Positions 17,404-26,142 are shown, counted from the stretch's first letter. The stretch is DNA of 64,000 nucleotides from an uncultured Acetatifactor sp. (GCA_934436435.1 CAKSAN010000004.1:144173-208172); one strand, 5' to 3'. Program-made: numbers and translations. Notes: generated by a model from the letters alone, not told the origin.

Positions 17404-18945
17404 ATGGATAAGACTAAGATACATAAAATGTGGATCGCCGATCAGGGCGACGGCACCTATACCAACCCGATCCTGTATACCGATTATTCGGATCCGGATG
17501 CCATTCGAGTGGGAGAGGATTATTTTATGATTGCTTCCAGCTTCTGTAATACCCCCGCAGTCCCTCTGCTGCATTCGAAGGATCTGGTGAACTGGAAAGT
17601 CATCAATTACATTATTGACAAGCTTCCCTTTGACTATTATGACAAGCCGGTGCACGGCTGCGGTACCTGGGCTCCTGCCATCCGTTACCATGAGGGAACC
17701 TACTATGTATTCATTCCTATGCCGGATGAAGGCATTATGATGTGCAAGACCACGGATCCGTGGGGCAAATGGAGTGAGCCTGCCTACGTGCGTAAGGTAG
17801 TGGGCTGGATCGATCCCTGTCCTTTCTGGGATGAGGACGGCAAGGCTTACATGGTGACGGCCTTCGCCAGAAGCCGTATCGGTTTCAAGAGCATGCTGTA
17901 TATGTCTCCCATCGAACCGGACTGCTCCGGTGTGCTGGATGACGGCCAGTTCATTTATGACGGCCATGCGACCCAGCCTACCATCGAGGGGCCGAAGCTG
18001 TACAAGAGAAACGGCTATTACTATATTTTCGCTCCGGCAGGAGGCGTAAAGCCCGGCTGGCAGACCGTATTGCGTTCGAAAAATATTTACGGTCCCTGGG
18101 AAGAAAAGATCGTTCTGCATCAGGGCAATTCTCCCGTCAACGGACCTCACCAGGGTGCCTGGGTAGACACTCCGGACGGACAGGACTGGTTCCTGCACTT
18201 TCAGGATGTGGGCAATGCGGGCCGTATCGTACATTTACAGCCCATGCACTGGGAGAACGACTGGCCGGTGATCGGCGTGAACGAGGTGGACGGCTGCGGC
18301 GAACCGGTACTGCATTATAAGAAGCCGGAAGTGGGAGCAGAGTACCCCATCGATACCCCGGAGGACAGTGATTTCTTCGAAGGGGAAACCTTAGGACTAC
18401 AGTGGCAGTGGAATGCCAACTATAAAAAGGAATGGTATGATCTGAAAAATGGCCAGCTGATTCTCCATGCACAGGCCGCAGATCCGAAGACACAGCTGTG
18501 TGACATCAGCAATCTTTTGCTTCAGAAATGGCCGGCACCGGAATTTTCCATTACCACCTGCCTGCATCTGGAACAGATGAAAGACGGTGACGTGGCAGGC
18601 CTGGTATCTCTGGGCGGCTGCTATACGGCACTTGCGGTGCAGAAAACAAACGGGAAAATGAAATTACAGCAGCGCACCGGCAACTGGACGAAGGACGATG
18701 AGGTACGCACCGGTCTGGGCGAATGGAACAGCGATGTCATTTATATCCAGATGAAGGTGGAGAAGGAGAACTATCGTACTTTTTATGTGGGAACTGCCGA
18801 GGAAAATCTACAGTCTGTGGGACAGATGGTGGAAGCAACTCCGGGTCGCTGGGTTGGTGTCAAGGACGGTCTGTTTGCCATCAACGAACAGGGTACAGAC
18901 GGTGGCTTGGTCACTGCGGATTATTTTGTATACCAAGACCTGTAA
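17404..18945 (+). CDS. Glycoside hydrolase family 43 (xylosidase/arabinofuranosidase type)
   Basis: This 513-residue enzyme has an N-terminal five-bladed beta-propeller and a C-terminal beta-sandwich, as in two-domain GH43 beta-xylosidases. The three catalytic acids can be placed: Asp in YSDPDAIRVGEDYFMI near residue 30, Asp in WIDPCPFWDEDG near 135, and Glu in TIEGPKLYKRNG near 195. ATG 17404 follows GGAGAAC. The frame extends upstream to 17290 but overlaps the likely promoter. There is no signal peptide, so imported xylo- or arabino-oligosaccharides are the likely substrates. The divergent AraC-type gene is its probable regulator. Confidence 0.92.
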   Translation: MDKTKIHKMWIADQGDGTYTNPILYTDYSDPDAIRVGEDYFMIASSFCNTPAVPLLHSKDLVNWKVINYIIDKLPFDYYDKPVHGCGTWAPAIRYHEGTYYVFIPMPDEGIMMCKTTDPWGKWSEPAYVRKVVGWIDPCPFWDEDGKAYMVTAFARSRIGFKSMLYMSPIEPDCSGVLDDGQFIYDGHATQPTIEGPKLYKRNGYYYIFAPAGGVKPGWQTVLRSKNIYGPWEEKIVLHQGNSPVNGPHQGAWVDTPDGQDWFLHFQDVGNAGRIVHLQPMHWENDWPVIGVNEVDGCGEPVLHYKKPEVGAEYPIDTPEDSDFFEGETLGLQWQWNANYKKEWYDLKNGQLILHAQAADPKTQLCDISNLLLQKWPAPEFSITTCLHLEQMKDGDVAGLVSLGGCYTALAVQKTNGKMKLQQRTGNWTKDDEVRTGLGEWNSDVIYIQMKVEKENYRTFYVGTAEENLQSVGQMVEATPGRWVGVKDGLFAINEQGTDGGLVTADYFVYQDL

Positions 18946-19005
18946 AATATGTTATGCCGGAAAATCTGTGAATGAGAATTTGATAATACTTTTGTATTTA
19001 CCGTA

Positions 19006-19034
19006 TTTACAATGCAATAACAATATGCTATTTT
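19006..19034 (+). promoter_or_regulatory. Probable promoter of the first MATE gene
   Basis: TTTACA (19006-19011) and TATTTT (19029-19034) have a 17-bp spacer, with TG one base before the -10 element. Confidence 0.45.
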
Positions 19035-19073
19035 GGCAGTTGTTAATGTAAGGATAAAGGAATGATGTAAAGT

Positions 19074-20417
19074 ATGACAGAAGAGAAAATGCTGTTTTCC
19101 CAGGATGCACTGAAAAAATTATTGTGGCCGCTGATCATTGAACAGTTTCTGGCAGTGGCCATGGGAATGGCGGATACCGTGATGGTGGCCAGCTGTGGAG
19201 AAGCCTCGGTATCCGGAATCTCTCTGGTGGACAGTATCTGTGTCCTGCTGATCGGATTATTTACGGCCATGGCCAGCGGTGGTGCGGTGGTGGCGGCACA
19301 GTACATGGGACGCGGCGATAAGGAAATGGTAGGCCGGGCCTCCAATCAGCTGTTTCTGGCGGTGGGAGGTGTGGCCCTTCTGTTTATGGTGATCTCCCTG
19401 ATCTTTAACCGGGGACTGCTTAGCCTCCTCTACGGAAATGTGGAAGCGGATGTCATGAGTGCGGCCAGGACCTATTTTTATATTGTGGCGGTCTCCTTCC
19501 CGTTCCTCGGAATCTATAACGGCGGAGCAGCCCTGTTCCGTGCGGTGGGAGATTCCAAGGTATCCATGAAGGTATCACTGGTGGCAAATCTGATGAACAT
19601 CGCGGGCAATGCGGTCCTGATCTACGGAGCGAAGATCGGTGTGGCCGGTGCGGCTCTGTCCACATTGTTTTCCAGAACCCTGTCTGCGGTGATGATCGTG
19701 GTACTGCTGATGAGAAGCGACAAGATCTCCATGAGCAAAAGCTGGCGGGTAGATACGAACATTCTGGGAAAGATCCTGTACATCGGTATTCCCAACGGAC
19801 TGGAGAACAGCATTTTCCAGATCGGCAAGCTTCTGACTACCAGTCTGATCGCTACCTTCGGCATGGTGGCCATTACCGCCAATGCCGTGACCTACAGCAT
19901 TGCGAATTTCCAGCAGATCCCGTCCAGTGCCATTGGTGTGGCCATGATCACGGTGATCGGGCAGTGCATCGGCGCGGGGGAGACCGAGCAGGCGCATTAC
20001 TATCTGAAAAAGATGTTAAAACTGGCGTATCTGTGTATGGTCGTGCTGGGTATTCCCATTATCCTGTTTTCCAGGCCGCTGTGCAGTATTTACCATCTGA
20101 GCGAGGCAACCACGGATATGACGGTGATTCTGTTGATTTACAACTGTGTCTGCTGTATGTTGGTGCATCCCCTGTCTTTTGCCCAGTCCAATGCGTTGCG
20201 TGCCGCGGGGGATGTGAAGTTTACCATGATCGTGGCCATCGCTTCCATGTGGATCTGCCGTGTGGGTATGGCTTATATTCTGGGACAGGCTGTGGGACTT
20301 GGCGTTATCGGTGTCTGGATCGCCATGACCATGGACTGGACCGTGCGGGCGTTTTTATTCACCAGCCGGGTACGGACGGGAAAATGGCTGCAATATAAGG
20401 ACCGGCTGGTGAAATAA
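19074..20417 (+). CDS. MATE family efflux transporter
   Basis: This 447-residue protein has about 12 hydrophobic helices arranged as two similar halves, typical of MATE exporters that use Na+ or H+ gradients to expel cationic compounds. Family-typical segments are ADTVMVASCGEASVSGISLV in helix 1-2 and the corresponding GLENSIFQIGKLL in the second half. It stands alone between the GH43 gene and metY. The substrate is unknown. A second, only distantly similar MATE gene lies at 56689. Confidence 0.9.
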   Translation: MTEEKMLFSQDALKKLLWPLIIEQFLAVAMGMADTVMVASCGEASVSGISLVDSICVLLIGLFTAMASGGAVVAAQYMGRGDKEMVGRASNQLFLAVGGVALLFMVISLIFNRGLLSLLYGNVEADVMSAARTYFYIVAVSFPFLGIYNGGAALFRAVGDSKVSMKVSLVANLMNIAGNAVLIYGAKIGVAGAALSTLFSRTLSAVMIVVLLMRSDKISMSKSWRVDTNILGKILYIGIPNGLENSIFQIGKLLTTSLIATFGMVAITANAVTYSIANFQQIPSSAIGVAMITVIGQCIGAGETEQAHYYLKKMLKLAYLCMVVLGIPIILFSRPLCSIYHLSEATTDMTVILLIYNCVCCMLVHPLSFAQSNALRAAGDVKFTMIVAIASMWICRVGMAYILGQAVGLGVIGVWIAMTMDWTVRAFLFTSRVRTGKWLQYKDRLVK

Positions 20418-20475
20418 AGTGCGATAATGGAATCCGGCGGAAAATGTGAGCGCAGCGGGAAAAAATGTTTGCTAC

Positions 20476-20518
20476 GCTAAAGTTTTACATTGACAGATTT
20501 TCGAATGTGTTTTAGCAT
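20476..20518 (+). promoter_or_regulatory. metY promoter within nested inverted repeats
   Basis: TTGACA (20490-20495) and TAGCAT (20513-20518) are 17 bp apart. Nested inverted repeats GCTAAA/TTTAGC and ACATT/AATGT surround the -35 and spacer, suggesting repressor control. No S-box or other sulfur riboswitch was found. Confidence 0.55.
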
Positions 20519-20567
20519 GTTTCTATAGAAAATACATAGCACAAAAAGTGCGGAAATGAGGCAGAAC

Positions 20568-21872
20568 ATGAGCAAAAAGCCCTATGCAGAGCGTAATCTG
20601 AAATTCGAGACATTGCAGTTACATGTGGGACAGGAACAGCCCGATCCCGTGACCGGCGCAAGAGCCGTTCCCATTTATCAGACATCTTCTTATGTATTCC
20701 GCAACTGCGACCACGCAGCAGCCCGTTTCGGACTGGAAGATCCCGGTGAGATCTACGGTCGTCTGGGCAACCCCACGCAGGGTGCATTTGAGCAGCGTAT
20801 TGCAGCACTGGAGGGCGGTACCGCAGCTCTGGCAGTAGCCAGCGGCGCAGCAGCTATCTGCTACACGATCCAGAACCTGGCAAAACAGGGAGATCATATC
20901 ATTTCTGCAAATAATATTTACGGTGGGACCTATAATCTGCTGGCACATACGCTGGTAGACTACGGTGTGACCACCACCTTCGTGGCTCCCTCCGATTATG
21001 ACAAGATCGAAGCAAGTTTTCAGGAGAACACCAAGGCGCTCTACATCGAGACTCTGGGCAACCCCAACTCCGATGTGGTAGACATCGAGCGTCTGGCACA
21101 GATCGCCCATGCGCACAAGGTGCCTCTGGTAGTAGACAATACCTTTGCAACTCCTTATCTGGTACGTCCTTTTGAGTACGGCGCAGATATCGTGGTACAT
21201 TCCGCAACCAAATTCATCGGCGGACATGGCACCAGCTTAGGCGGCGTGATCGTAGAGAACGGCAAGTTCGACTGGGAAGGCAGTGGCAAGTTCCCCCATC
21301 TGTGCACTCCGAACCCCAGCTATCATGGCGTGACCTTCACCAAGGCAGCACCGGGCGCGGCTTTTGTGACCGCTATCCGTGCAATGCTTCTTCGTGATAT
21401 GGGCGGATGCATTTCTCCGGTACATGCATTTATTTTCTTGCAGGGACTGGAGACACTGTCTCTTCGTGTGGAGCGTCATGTGGAAAATGCACTGAAGGTA
21501 GTACAGTATCTGAACCATCATCCGCAGGTAGAGCGCGTGCATCATCCTTCTGTATCCACCGATCCGGAGCAGCAGGCATTGTATAAGAAGTACTTCCCGA
21601 ACGGCGGCGGTTCCATCTTCACCTTTGAGATCAAGGGCGGCAAGGAGACAGCCAAGAAGTTCTGTGACAATCTGGAACTGTTTTCACTGCTGGCAAATGT
21701 GGCAGATGTGAAGTCTCTGGTCATCCATCCGGCGTCCACTACCCATGCACAGCTGTCTGAAGAGGAACTGAACGAGCAGGGTATTTACAGCAATACCATT
21801 CGTCTGTCCATCGGTACCGAGAATATTGATGACATCATTGAGGACCTGGAAGGCGGTTTCCAGTCGGTTTAA
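20568..21872 (+). CDS. metY: O-acetylhomoserine sulfhydrylase / aminocarboxypropyltransferase
   Basis: This 434-residue PLP enzyme of the Cys/Met-metabolism family should make homocysteine from O-acetylhomoserine and sulfide in methionine synthesis. The start ETLQLHVGQEQPDPVTGARA and the segment YGRLGNPTQGAFEQRIAALE are typical of MetY rather than the shorter MetB/MetC. The PLP lysine is in HSATKFIGGHGT near residue 215. ATG 20568 is preferred over 20556 because GAGG precedes it at the right distance. The gene appears to be monocistronic with its own promoter. Confidence 0.92.
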   Translation: MSKKPYAERNLKFETLQLHVGQEQPDPVTGARAVPIYQTSSYVFRNCDHAAARFGLEDPGEIYGRLGNPTQGAFEQRIAALEGGTAALAVASGAAAICYTIQNLAKQGDHIISANNIYGGTYNLLAHTLVDYGVTTTFVAPSDYDKIEASFQENTKALYIETLGNPNSDVVDIERLAQIAHAHKVPLVVDNTFATPYLVRPFEYGADIVVHSATKFIGGHGTSLGGVIVENGKFDWEGSGKFPHLCTPNPSYHGVTFTKAAPGAAFVTAIRAMLLRDMGGCISPVHAFIFLQGLETLSLRVERHVENALKVVQYLNHHPQVERVHHPSVSTDPEQQALYKKYFPNGGGSIFTFEIKGGKETAKKFCDNLELFSLLANVADVKSLVIHPASTTHAQLSEEELNEQGIYSNTIRLSIGTENIDDIIEDLEGGFQSV

Positions 21873-21881
21873 GGAGAGACC

Positions 21882-22065
21882 ATGCTTTCACTGGCATTTC
21901 TCTATTTTGTATTTTTAGGAACGGAGTATTTGTTCGACAACCGGATGGCATTATGCACGGATTCCACGGGAGTGGTGCTGGCATAGAGCTATATCCTCGG
22001 TGTCAGCGTGCTGGGTTTTCTGGTCTATTCCCTGAACGAAAGGACCGGAACCAGAAGCCGAATGA
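21882..22065 (+). pseudogene. Remnant of a transporter N-terminus, interrupted by TAG
   Basis: An ATG at 21882 with AAGGAGAG upstream opens a frame whose translation looks like the first two helices of an MFS-type carrier (FLGTEYLFDNRMAL then STGVVLA). A TAG at 21984-21986 interrupts it. After the stop, the same frame continues with the hydrophobic stretch SYILGVSVLGFLVYSLNER, so the stop is probably a mutated Gln or similar codon. The remaining ten or so helices are absent, and a terminator follows at 22067. It is a decayed fragment. Confidence 0.55.
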
Positions 22066-22066
22066 G

Positions 22067-22104
22067 AAAAGCGCAGCCTACCCGCGAGGGGGCTGTGCTT
22101 TTTT
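22067..22104 (+). terminator. Intrinsic terminator
   Basis: AAAAGCGCAGCC pairs with GGCTGTGCTTTT, allowing one G-U, and the loop bases CCC and GGG extend the stem. A run of Ts follows. About 180 bases after it hold no recognisable gene. Confidence 0.8.
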
Positions 22105-22293
22105 GATGCGCGAGGGTATAGGAGCCGGGAAGGCGGGCGTGGTACCCGCGGAACAGAGCAAGCGAGGGTATGGAAAGCCGAGAGGTGGACAGGATACCCA
22201 CAGATGCAGAAAATGCGCAGATGTACAAAAGCAGAAAATATAGAAAGAGCGAAGACAGTAAATGAGAACTTTGTATCAATAAAAAAATAACAC

Positions 22294-22354
22294 TTGACAA
22301 ATACCCTACGGGGGTATATTTTGTAAAAGAAAACAAGATACCCCTGTAGGGTAT
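22294..22354 (+). promoter_or_regulatory. csoR-copA promoter with two CsoR-type operators
   Basis: The -35 box TTGACA is at 22294-22299. Operator 1, ATACCCTACGGGGGTAT (22301-22317), fills the spacer and touches the -10 region (22315-22322). Operator 2, ATACCCCTGTAGGGTAT (22338-22354), lies downstream. Both match the TACCC...GGGTA pattern known for CsoR/RcnR-family repressors, so apo-CsoR should block RNA polymerase and copper should release it. Confidence 0.85.
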
Positions 22355-22411
22355 TTTGCGTATGGCTGCAACGAGGGATCTGGCACCGCAAGCTTTAGAA
22401 TGGGAGAAAAT

Positions 22412-22747
22412 ATGGCAGAACAGATGGAAGGAAAAATGGAAGAGAAGGGCATGGAATGTTGTCATTGTCACCAGAAGGCAACGCCCCGCTCCGAGAAAGA
22501 AAGAAAACAATTGCAGAACCGCTTAAGCCGTATGGCAGGACAACTGAACGGTATCAGCCGGATGCTGGAAGAGAACCGCTACTGCGGAGACATTCTGACG
22601 CAGGTAGCTGCCGTGGAGAGTGCTTTGCAGGCATTCGGCTATGCAATTCTGAAGGAACATATGGAGACCTGTGTGGTTGAAGAGATTCAGAAGGGGAATA
22701 CTGCTGTAGTAGATGAGGCAGTGGAACTCGTGAAGAAATTGAAATAA
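22412..22747 (+). CDS. csoR: Copper-sensing repressor CsoR
   Basis: This 111-residue all-helical DNA-binding protein of the CsoR/RcnR family should repress the copper operon until Cu(I) binds. The Cu(I) ligands of the family are present as Cys58 (NRYCGD), His83 and Cys87 (KEHMETC). The segment NRLSRMAGQLNGISRMLEE is the family's first helix. ATG 22412 follows GGGAGA. The in-frame ATG at 22400 lies inside that site. An N-terminal CCHCH cluster is additional to the usual ligands. It precedes copA and has two cognate operators upstream. Confidence 0.93.
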   Translation: MAEQMEGKMEEKGMECCHCHQKATPRSEKERKQLQNRLSRMAGQLNGISRMLEENRYCGDILTQVAAVESALQAFGYAILKEHMETCVVEEIQKGNTAVVDEAVELVKKLK

Positions 22748-22831
22748 TGAGAGCAACGCGGCAATTTCACAGGACGGGCATCATGACGTGCAGGAGCCGG
22801 GACGGCCGCAGAGGAAAAAGAGGTGTAAACA

Positions 22832-25699
22832 ATGAAGGAAAGATATCATGTTACGGGAATGTCCTGTTCCGCATGTTCTTCCCATGTGGAAAAGGCAGTA
22901 AACAAGCTGGAAGATGTGGAAAAAGCATCCGTGAATCTGCTGACGGAGACCATGGATGTAACTTATGATGAGACGAAGATCACTTCCGCCGACATCATTG
23001 ATGCCGTGGTGAAAGCAGGCTACGGGGCCTCGGTGATGACCGAGGGCGGCACGGCAGGCGGACAGAGTGCTTCCGGAAATGCGGGCGGCGCAGGCAGGTC
23101 CGGCGCCGACGGCAAACAGGAATTGCAGCAGAAACTGGATGCGGAAGCAAAAGCCATGAAATGGCGTCTGGGAATCTCTATCGGATTCCTGATCCCGTTA
23201 ATGTATGTGTCCATGCATCACATGTTCAAGGAATGGTTCGGAATCCCGGTTCCGGCATTTGTCGTGAATACCATGCATGGCAATGCCAATGCCATGAACT
23301 TTGCACTGACACAGTTCTTACTGTTATTGCCGATTCTGTATGTGAACCGGAAGTTTTTCTCCGTAGGCTTCAAGACACTGGCGCACCGCAGTCCGAACAT
23401 GGACAGCCTGATCGCACTGGGATCCGGCGCGGCACTGGTGTACGGCATTTTCGCCATGTACCGGATCAGCTATGGCCTGGGCTATGGCGATATGGCGGTG
23501 GTGGAGCATTATTCCCACGACCTGTATTTTGAATCCTCCGGTACGATTCTGACCCTGATCACCGTCGGAAAATATCTGGAGAGCCGTTCCAAGGGCAAGA
23601 CCAGTGAAGCCATTACCAAACTGATGAATCTGGCTCCCAAGGTGGCGATCCTTGTGACCGGGGACGGACAGGAGAAGGAAGTGCCCACGGAGAGCCTGCA
23701 AAAAGGCGATATTTTTCTGGTAAAGCCCGGAAGTCTGGTGCCGGTAGACGGCATTGTCATTGAAGGTAATTCCAGTGTGGATGAAGCAGCCATTACCGGC
23801 GAAAGCGTCCCTGTGGAGAAGCAGGCGGGCGACCATGTGGTCTCAGCGACTGTGAACAAGGCGGGCTTCTTAAAATGTCGTGCGGACCGCGTTGGCGATG
23901 ACACCACGCTGGCACAGATCATCCGTCTGGTGGAAGAAGCCAGTGCCAGCAAAGCGCCCATTGCGCGGCTGGCGGATAAAGTGGCCGGAGTATTTGTACC
24001 GGCGGTCATGACCATTTCCCTGATCACCCTGATCGTATGGCTGATAAGCGGCGCTACTGCGGAATTTGCCATTTCCACGGCCATTGCCGTACTGGTAATT
24101 TCCTGCCCCTGTGCACTGGGACTGGCAACACCGGTGGCTATCATGGTGGGAACCGGCGTAGGTGCCAGCAACGGTATCCTGATCAAGACCGGTGAGGCCT
24201 TGCAGCAGGCAAAAGAGATCGACACGGTGGTACTGGACAAGACCGGAACCATTACAAGCGGTAAGTTAAAAGTAGAAGAAGTTGGCGGTTATCAAAGCGA
24301 TGTTCCTGCGGATGCCATGATGCAGATCGCAGCGGCACTGGAGAAAAAGAGTGAGCATCCGCTGGCAGAGGCTATAGTGGAATGGGCAGAGCAGTTTGGT
24401 CTGGCAATTCCCAAAATCGTGGATTTCAAGGCGACCTTCGGCCGTGGCGTGGAAGGTGCGCTGGCAGCAGATTTCCATGCGGTGGAAGCTGCAAAAAATG
24501 ACGGCCCTACGGCGGTGTTTTATGCCGGAAAACAAAACGGCACCACAGATGCCTCAGGCAAGACAGCGAAACAGAACCAGATGGCGGAAAATGCAGTATC
24601 GGGTGCCGGCAGCGTGGTAATTCCGGCAGGCACGAAGTTCTATGTAGGCAATCCTGCGTTTTTACAGGAGAATCATATTACACTGCCACAGGAAGCCACA
24701 GAGGGTCTGAACCGGATGGCGGAGGAAGGCATGACACCGCTTCTCGTGGCACAGGAAGGAAAATTCCTGGGAGTCATCGGTGTGGCGGATACCGTGAAAG
24801 CCACTTCCTATGAAGCTATCCGCGCATGGGAGAAAATGGGTGTCAAGGTTATCATGCTGACCGGAGACAACCGCCGTACTGCGGAAGCTGTACGACAGAA
24901 GCTGGGTATCTCCGAAGTCGTGGCAGAGGTACTGCCGCAGGATAAGGAGAAAAAAGTCAGCGAGTTGAAAGCACAGGGACACAAGGTAGCCATGATCGGT
25001 GACGGCATCAACGATGCACCCGCACTGGCGGCAGCAGATGTAGGTATGGCCATCGGCGCAGGTACAGATGTGGCCATGGAAAGTGCAGATATTATTCTGA
25101 TGAAGAATGATCTGCGGGATGCCGTGACGGCCATGAAGTTAAGCCGTGCCGTGATCCGCAATATTAAGGAGAATCTGTTCTGGGCCTTTTTCTACAACTG
25201 CATCGGCATCCCTCTGGCCGCCGGAGTGCTGTATCCGGCTTTTGCGATCCGCCTGAACCCCATGTTCGGCGCCGCAGCCATGAGCTTAAGCAGTATTTTC
25301 GTCGTAGGAAATGCCCTGCGGCTGCGAGGCTTTAAGAGCGGATTTGCTCCGTTAAAAAAGGGAACACCGGAAGCAGCCCGGACGGAAAAAGAGACAACGC
25401 AGGCAGCTGCGGAGGAAGGACAGTGCATATGGAAAGCCCCCGCAGAGCAAAATAGCAAAGAGGAGAAAGAGAGGACAAACACAATGACAAAAGTAATCAG
25501 TATTGAAGGAATGATGTGCAATCACTGCACCGGAACCGTACAGAAGGCACTGGAGGCCGTAGAGGGCGTGAAGGCTGTAACCATGAGCCTGGAGCAGAAG
25601 AACGCTACCGTGGAACTGGCTTCCGACGTGGCAGACGAAGTGCTGACCAAGGCGGTGGTGGATGCCGGCTATGAAGTAAAAGGCGTTACCGCTAAATAA
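22832..25699 (+). CDS. copA: Copper-exporting P1B ATPase with a fused CopZ-like C-terminal domain
   Basis: This 955-residue Cu(I) pump has an N-terminal heavy-metal domain (GMSCSAC, Cys12/Cys15), eight expected membrane helices, the CPC motif in SCPCALGLATP near 424, the phosphorylated Asp in DKTGT near 468, the HP motif in SEHPLAEA and a GDGINDAP hinge. About 60 residues (546-610), rich in Gly, Ala and Lys, enlarge the nucleotide-binding domain. The C-terminus, residues 885-955, is a complete second heavy-metal domain with GMMCNHC, resembling the chaperone CopZ. An internal ATG at 25484 with AGAGAGGA upstream could give it as a free protein. csoR precedes it. Confidence 0.95.
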   Translation: MKERYHVTGMSCSACSSHVEKAVNKLEDVEKASVNLLTETMDVTYDETKITSADIIDAVVKAGYGASVMTEGGTAGGQSASGNAGGAGRSGADGKQELQQKLDAEAKAMKWRLGISIGFLIPLMYVSMHHMFKEWFGIPVPAFVVNTMHGNANAMNFALTQFLLLLPILYVNRKFFSVGFKTLAHRSPNMDSLIALGSGAALVYGIFAMYRISYGLGYGDMAVVEHYSHDLYFESSGTILTLITVGKYLESRSKGKTSEAITKLMNLAPKVAILVTGDGQEKEVPTESLQKGDIFLVKPGSLVPVDGIVIEGNSSVDEAAITGESVPVEKQAGDHVVSATVNKAGFLKCRADRVGDDTTLAQIIRLVEEASASKAPIARLADKVAGVFVPAVMTISLITLIVWLISGATAEFAISTAIAVLVISCPCALGLATPVAIMVGTGVGASNGILIKTGEALQQAKEIDTVVLDKTGTITSGKLKVEEVGGYQSDVPADAMMQIAAALEKKSEHPLAEAIVEWAEQFGLAIPKIVDFKATFGRGVEGALAADFHAVEAAKNDGPTAVFYAGKQNGTTDASGKTAKQNQMAENAVSGAGSVVIPAGTKFYVGNPAFLQENHITLPQEATEGLNRMAEEGMTPLLVAQEGKFLGVIGVADTVKATSYEAIRAWEKMGVKVIMLTGDNRRTAEAVRQKLGISEVVAEVLPQDKEKKVSELKAQGHKVAMIGDGINDAPALAAADVGMAIGAGTDVAMESADIILMKNDLRDAVTAMKLSRAVIRNIKENLFWAFFYNCIGIPLAAGVLYPAFAIRLNPMFGAAAMSLSSIFVVGNALRLRGFKSGFAPLKKGTPEAARTEKETTQAAAEEGQCIWKAPAEQNSKEEKERTNTMTKVISIEGMMCNHCTGTVQKALEAVEGVKAVTMSLEQKNATVELASDVADEVLTKAVVDAGYEVKGVTAK
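25484..25699 (+). CDS. copZ: Possible separately translated CopZ copper chaperone
   Basis: In frame with copA, ATG 25484 follows AGAGAGGA at seven to eight bases and opens a 71-residue reading frame that is a complete heavy-metal-associated domain with the metal site MMCNHC. Its length matches free CopZ proteins, and the preceding copA stretch is a hydrophilic linker (Glu/Lys-rich) with no fold. The likeliest history is an ancestral copA-copZ pair whose boundary was lost, with the initiation site retained. Whether initiation happens at this site is untested. Confidence 0.4.
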   Translation: MTKVISIEGMMCNHCTGTVQKALEAVEGVKAVTMSLEQKNATVELASDVADEVLTKAVVDAGYEVKGVTAK

Positions 25700-25738
25700 C
25701 TTTGTCCGCAAGAGCAAGGAAAACGTGTGGGACTGTGG

Positions 25739-25784
25739 AATACCGCCGGGGCTGTCTGGATAGACGTTCCGACGGTATTTTTTT
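25739..25784 (+). terminator. copA terminator
   Basis: AATACCG and CGGTATT pair across an internal loop, followed by seven Ts. Confidence 0.7.
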
Positions 25785-25877
25785 GCCGTTTTTCCTGATT
25801 TGGAATCCCTGTTTTCAAATTTTTACCGCCTGAAAAGCACTTTCGAAAGATTCTATATAAAGTTTATAATTTCTTAA

Positions 25878-25905
25878 TTGATTTTCTTCTACTATGTGTT
25901 ATATT
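25878..25905 (+). promoter_or_regulatory. clpB promoter candidate
   Basis: TTGATT (25878-25883) and TATATT (25900-25905) are 16 bp apart, giving a leader of about 230 nt that contains the palindromic repeat. No CIRCE or CtsR box was found. Confidence 0.45.
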
Positions 25906-25967
25906 AACTATAGAACAGATGAGACAGAAAGCCTGTGAGTCTGTTCGATAGTAAGAAAATAAATAAA

Positions 25968-26107
25968 GCAACTATTCAGAGCCTCATTCGCAAAACGTTC
26001 CTTTTTGCTTATTGAGGCTACCTCGCCAAATAAATATTGCTAAAGCTTTTTATGAATGCAAGCATTCAACAAAGCTTAGGCAATATTTAATGGCTCTGAA
26101 TAGTTGC
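25968..26107. repeat. Palindromic repeat element, long copy
   Basis: A 140-bp unit is bounded by perfect 16-bp inverted ends, GCAACTATTCAGAGCC (25968-25983) and GGCTCTGAATAGTTGC (26092-26107). Inside are two more hairpins: GCCTCA/TGAGGC (25981-26018) and a strong 26032-26089 stem-loop built from AAATATTGC/GCAATATTT and neighbouring bases. The end sequence recurs at 49012-49065 and 53716-53774. It has no coding capacity. Confidence 0.75.
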
Positions 26108-26142
26108 AAATTGCATAACCTTATGTGAGGAGGCGAACGATT

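Noticed and set aside
20418..20567. S-box (SAM) riboswitch upstream of metY
   Set aside because: The conserved S-box core (AGAGA and GAUGAGG-type segments with four helices) is not present. Only a promoter and inverted repeats are seen.
25840..26142. CIRCE or CtsR operator upstream of clpB
   Set aside because: Neither TTAGCACTC/GAGTGCTAA nor the CtsR heptad repeat occurs in the leader.
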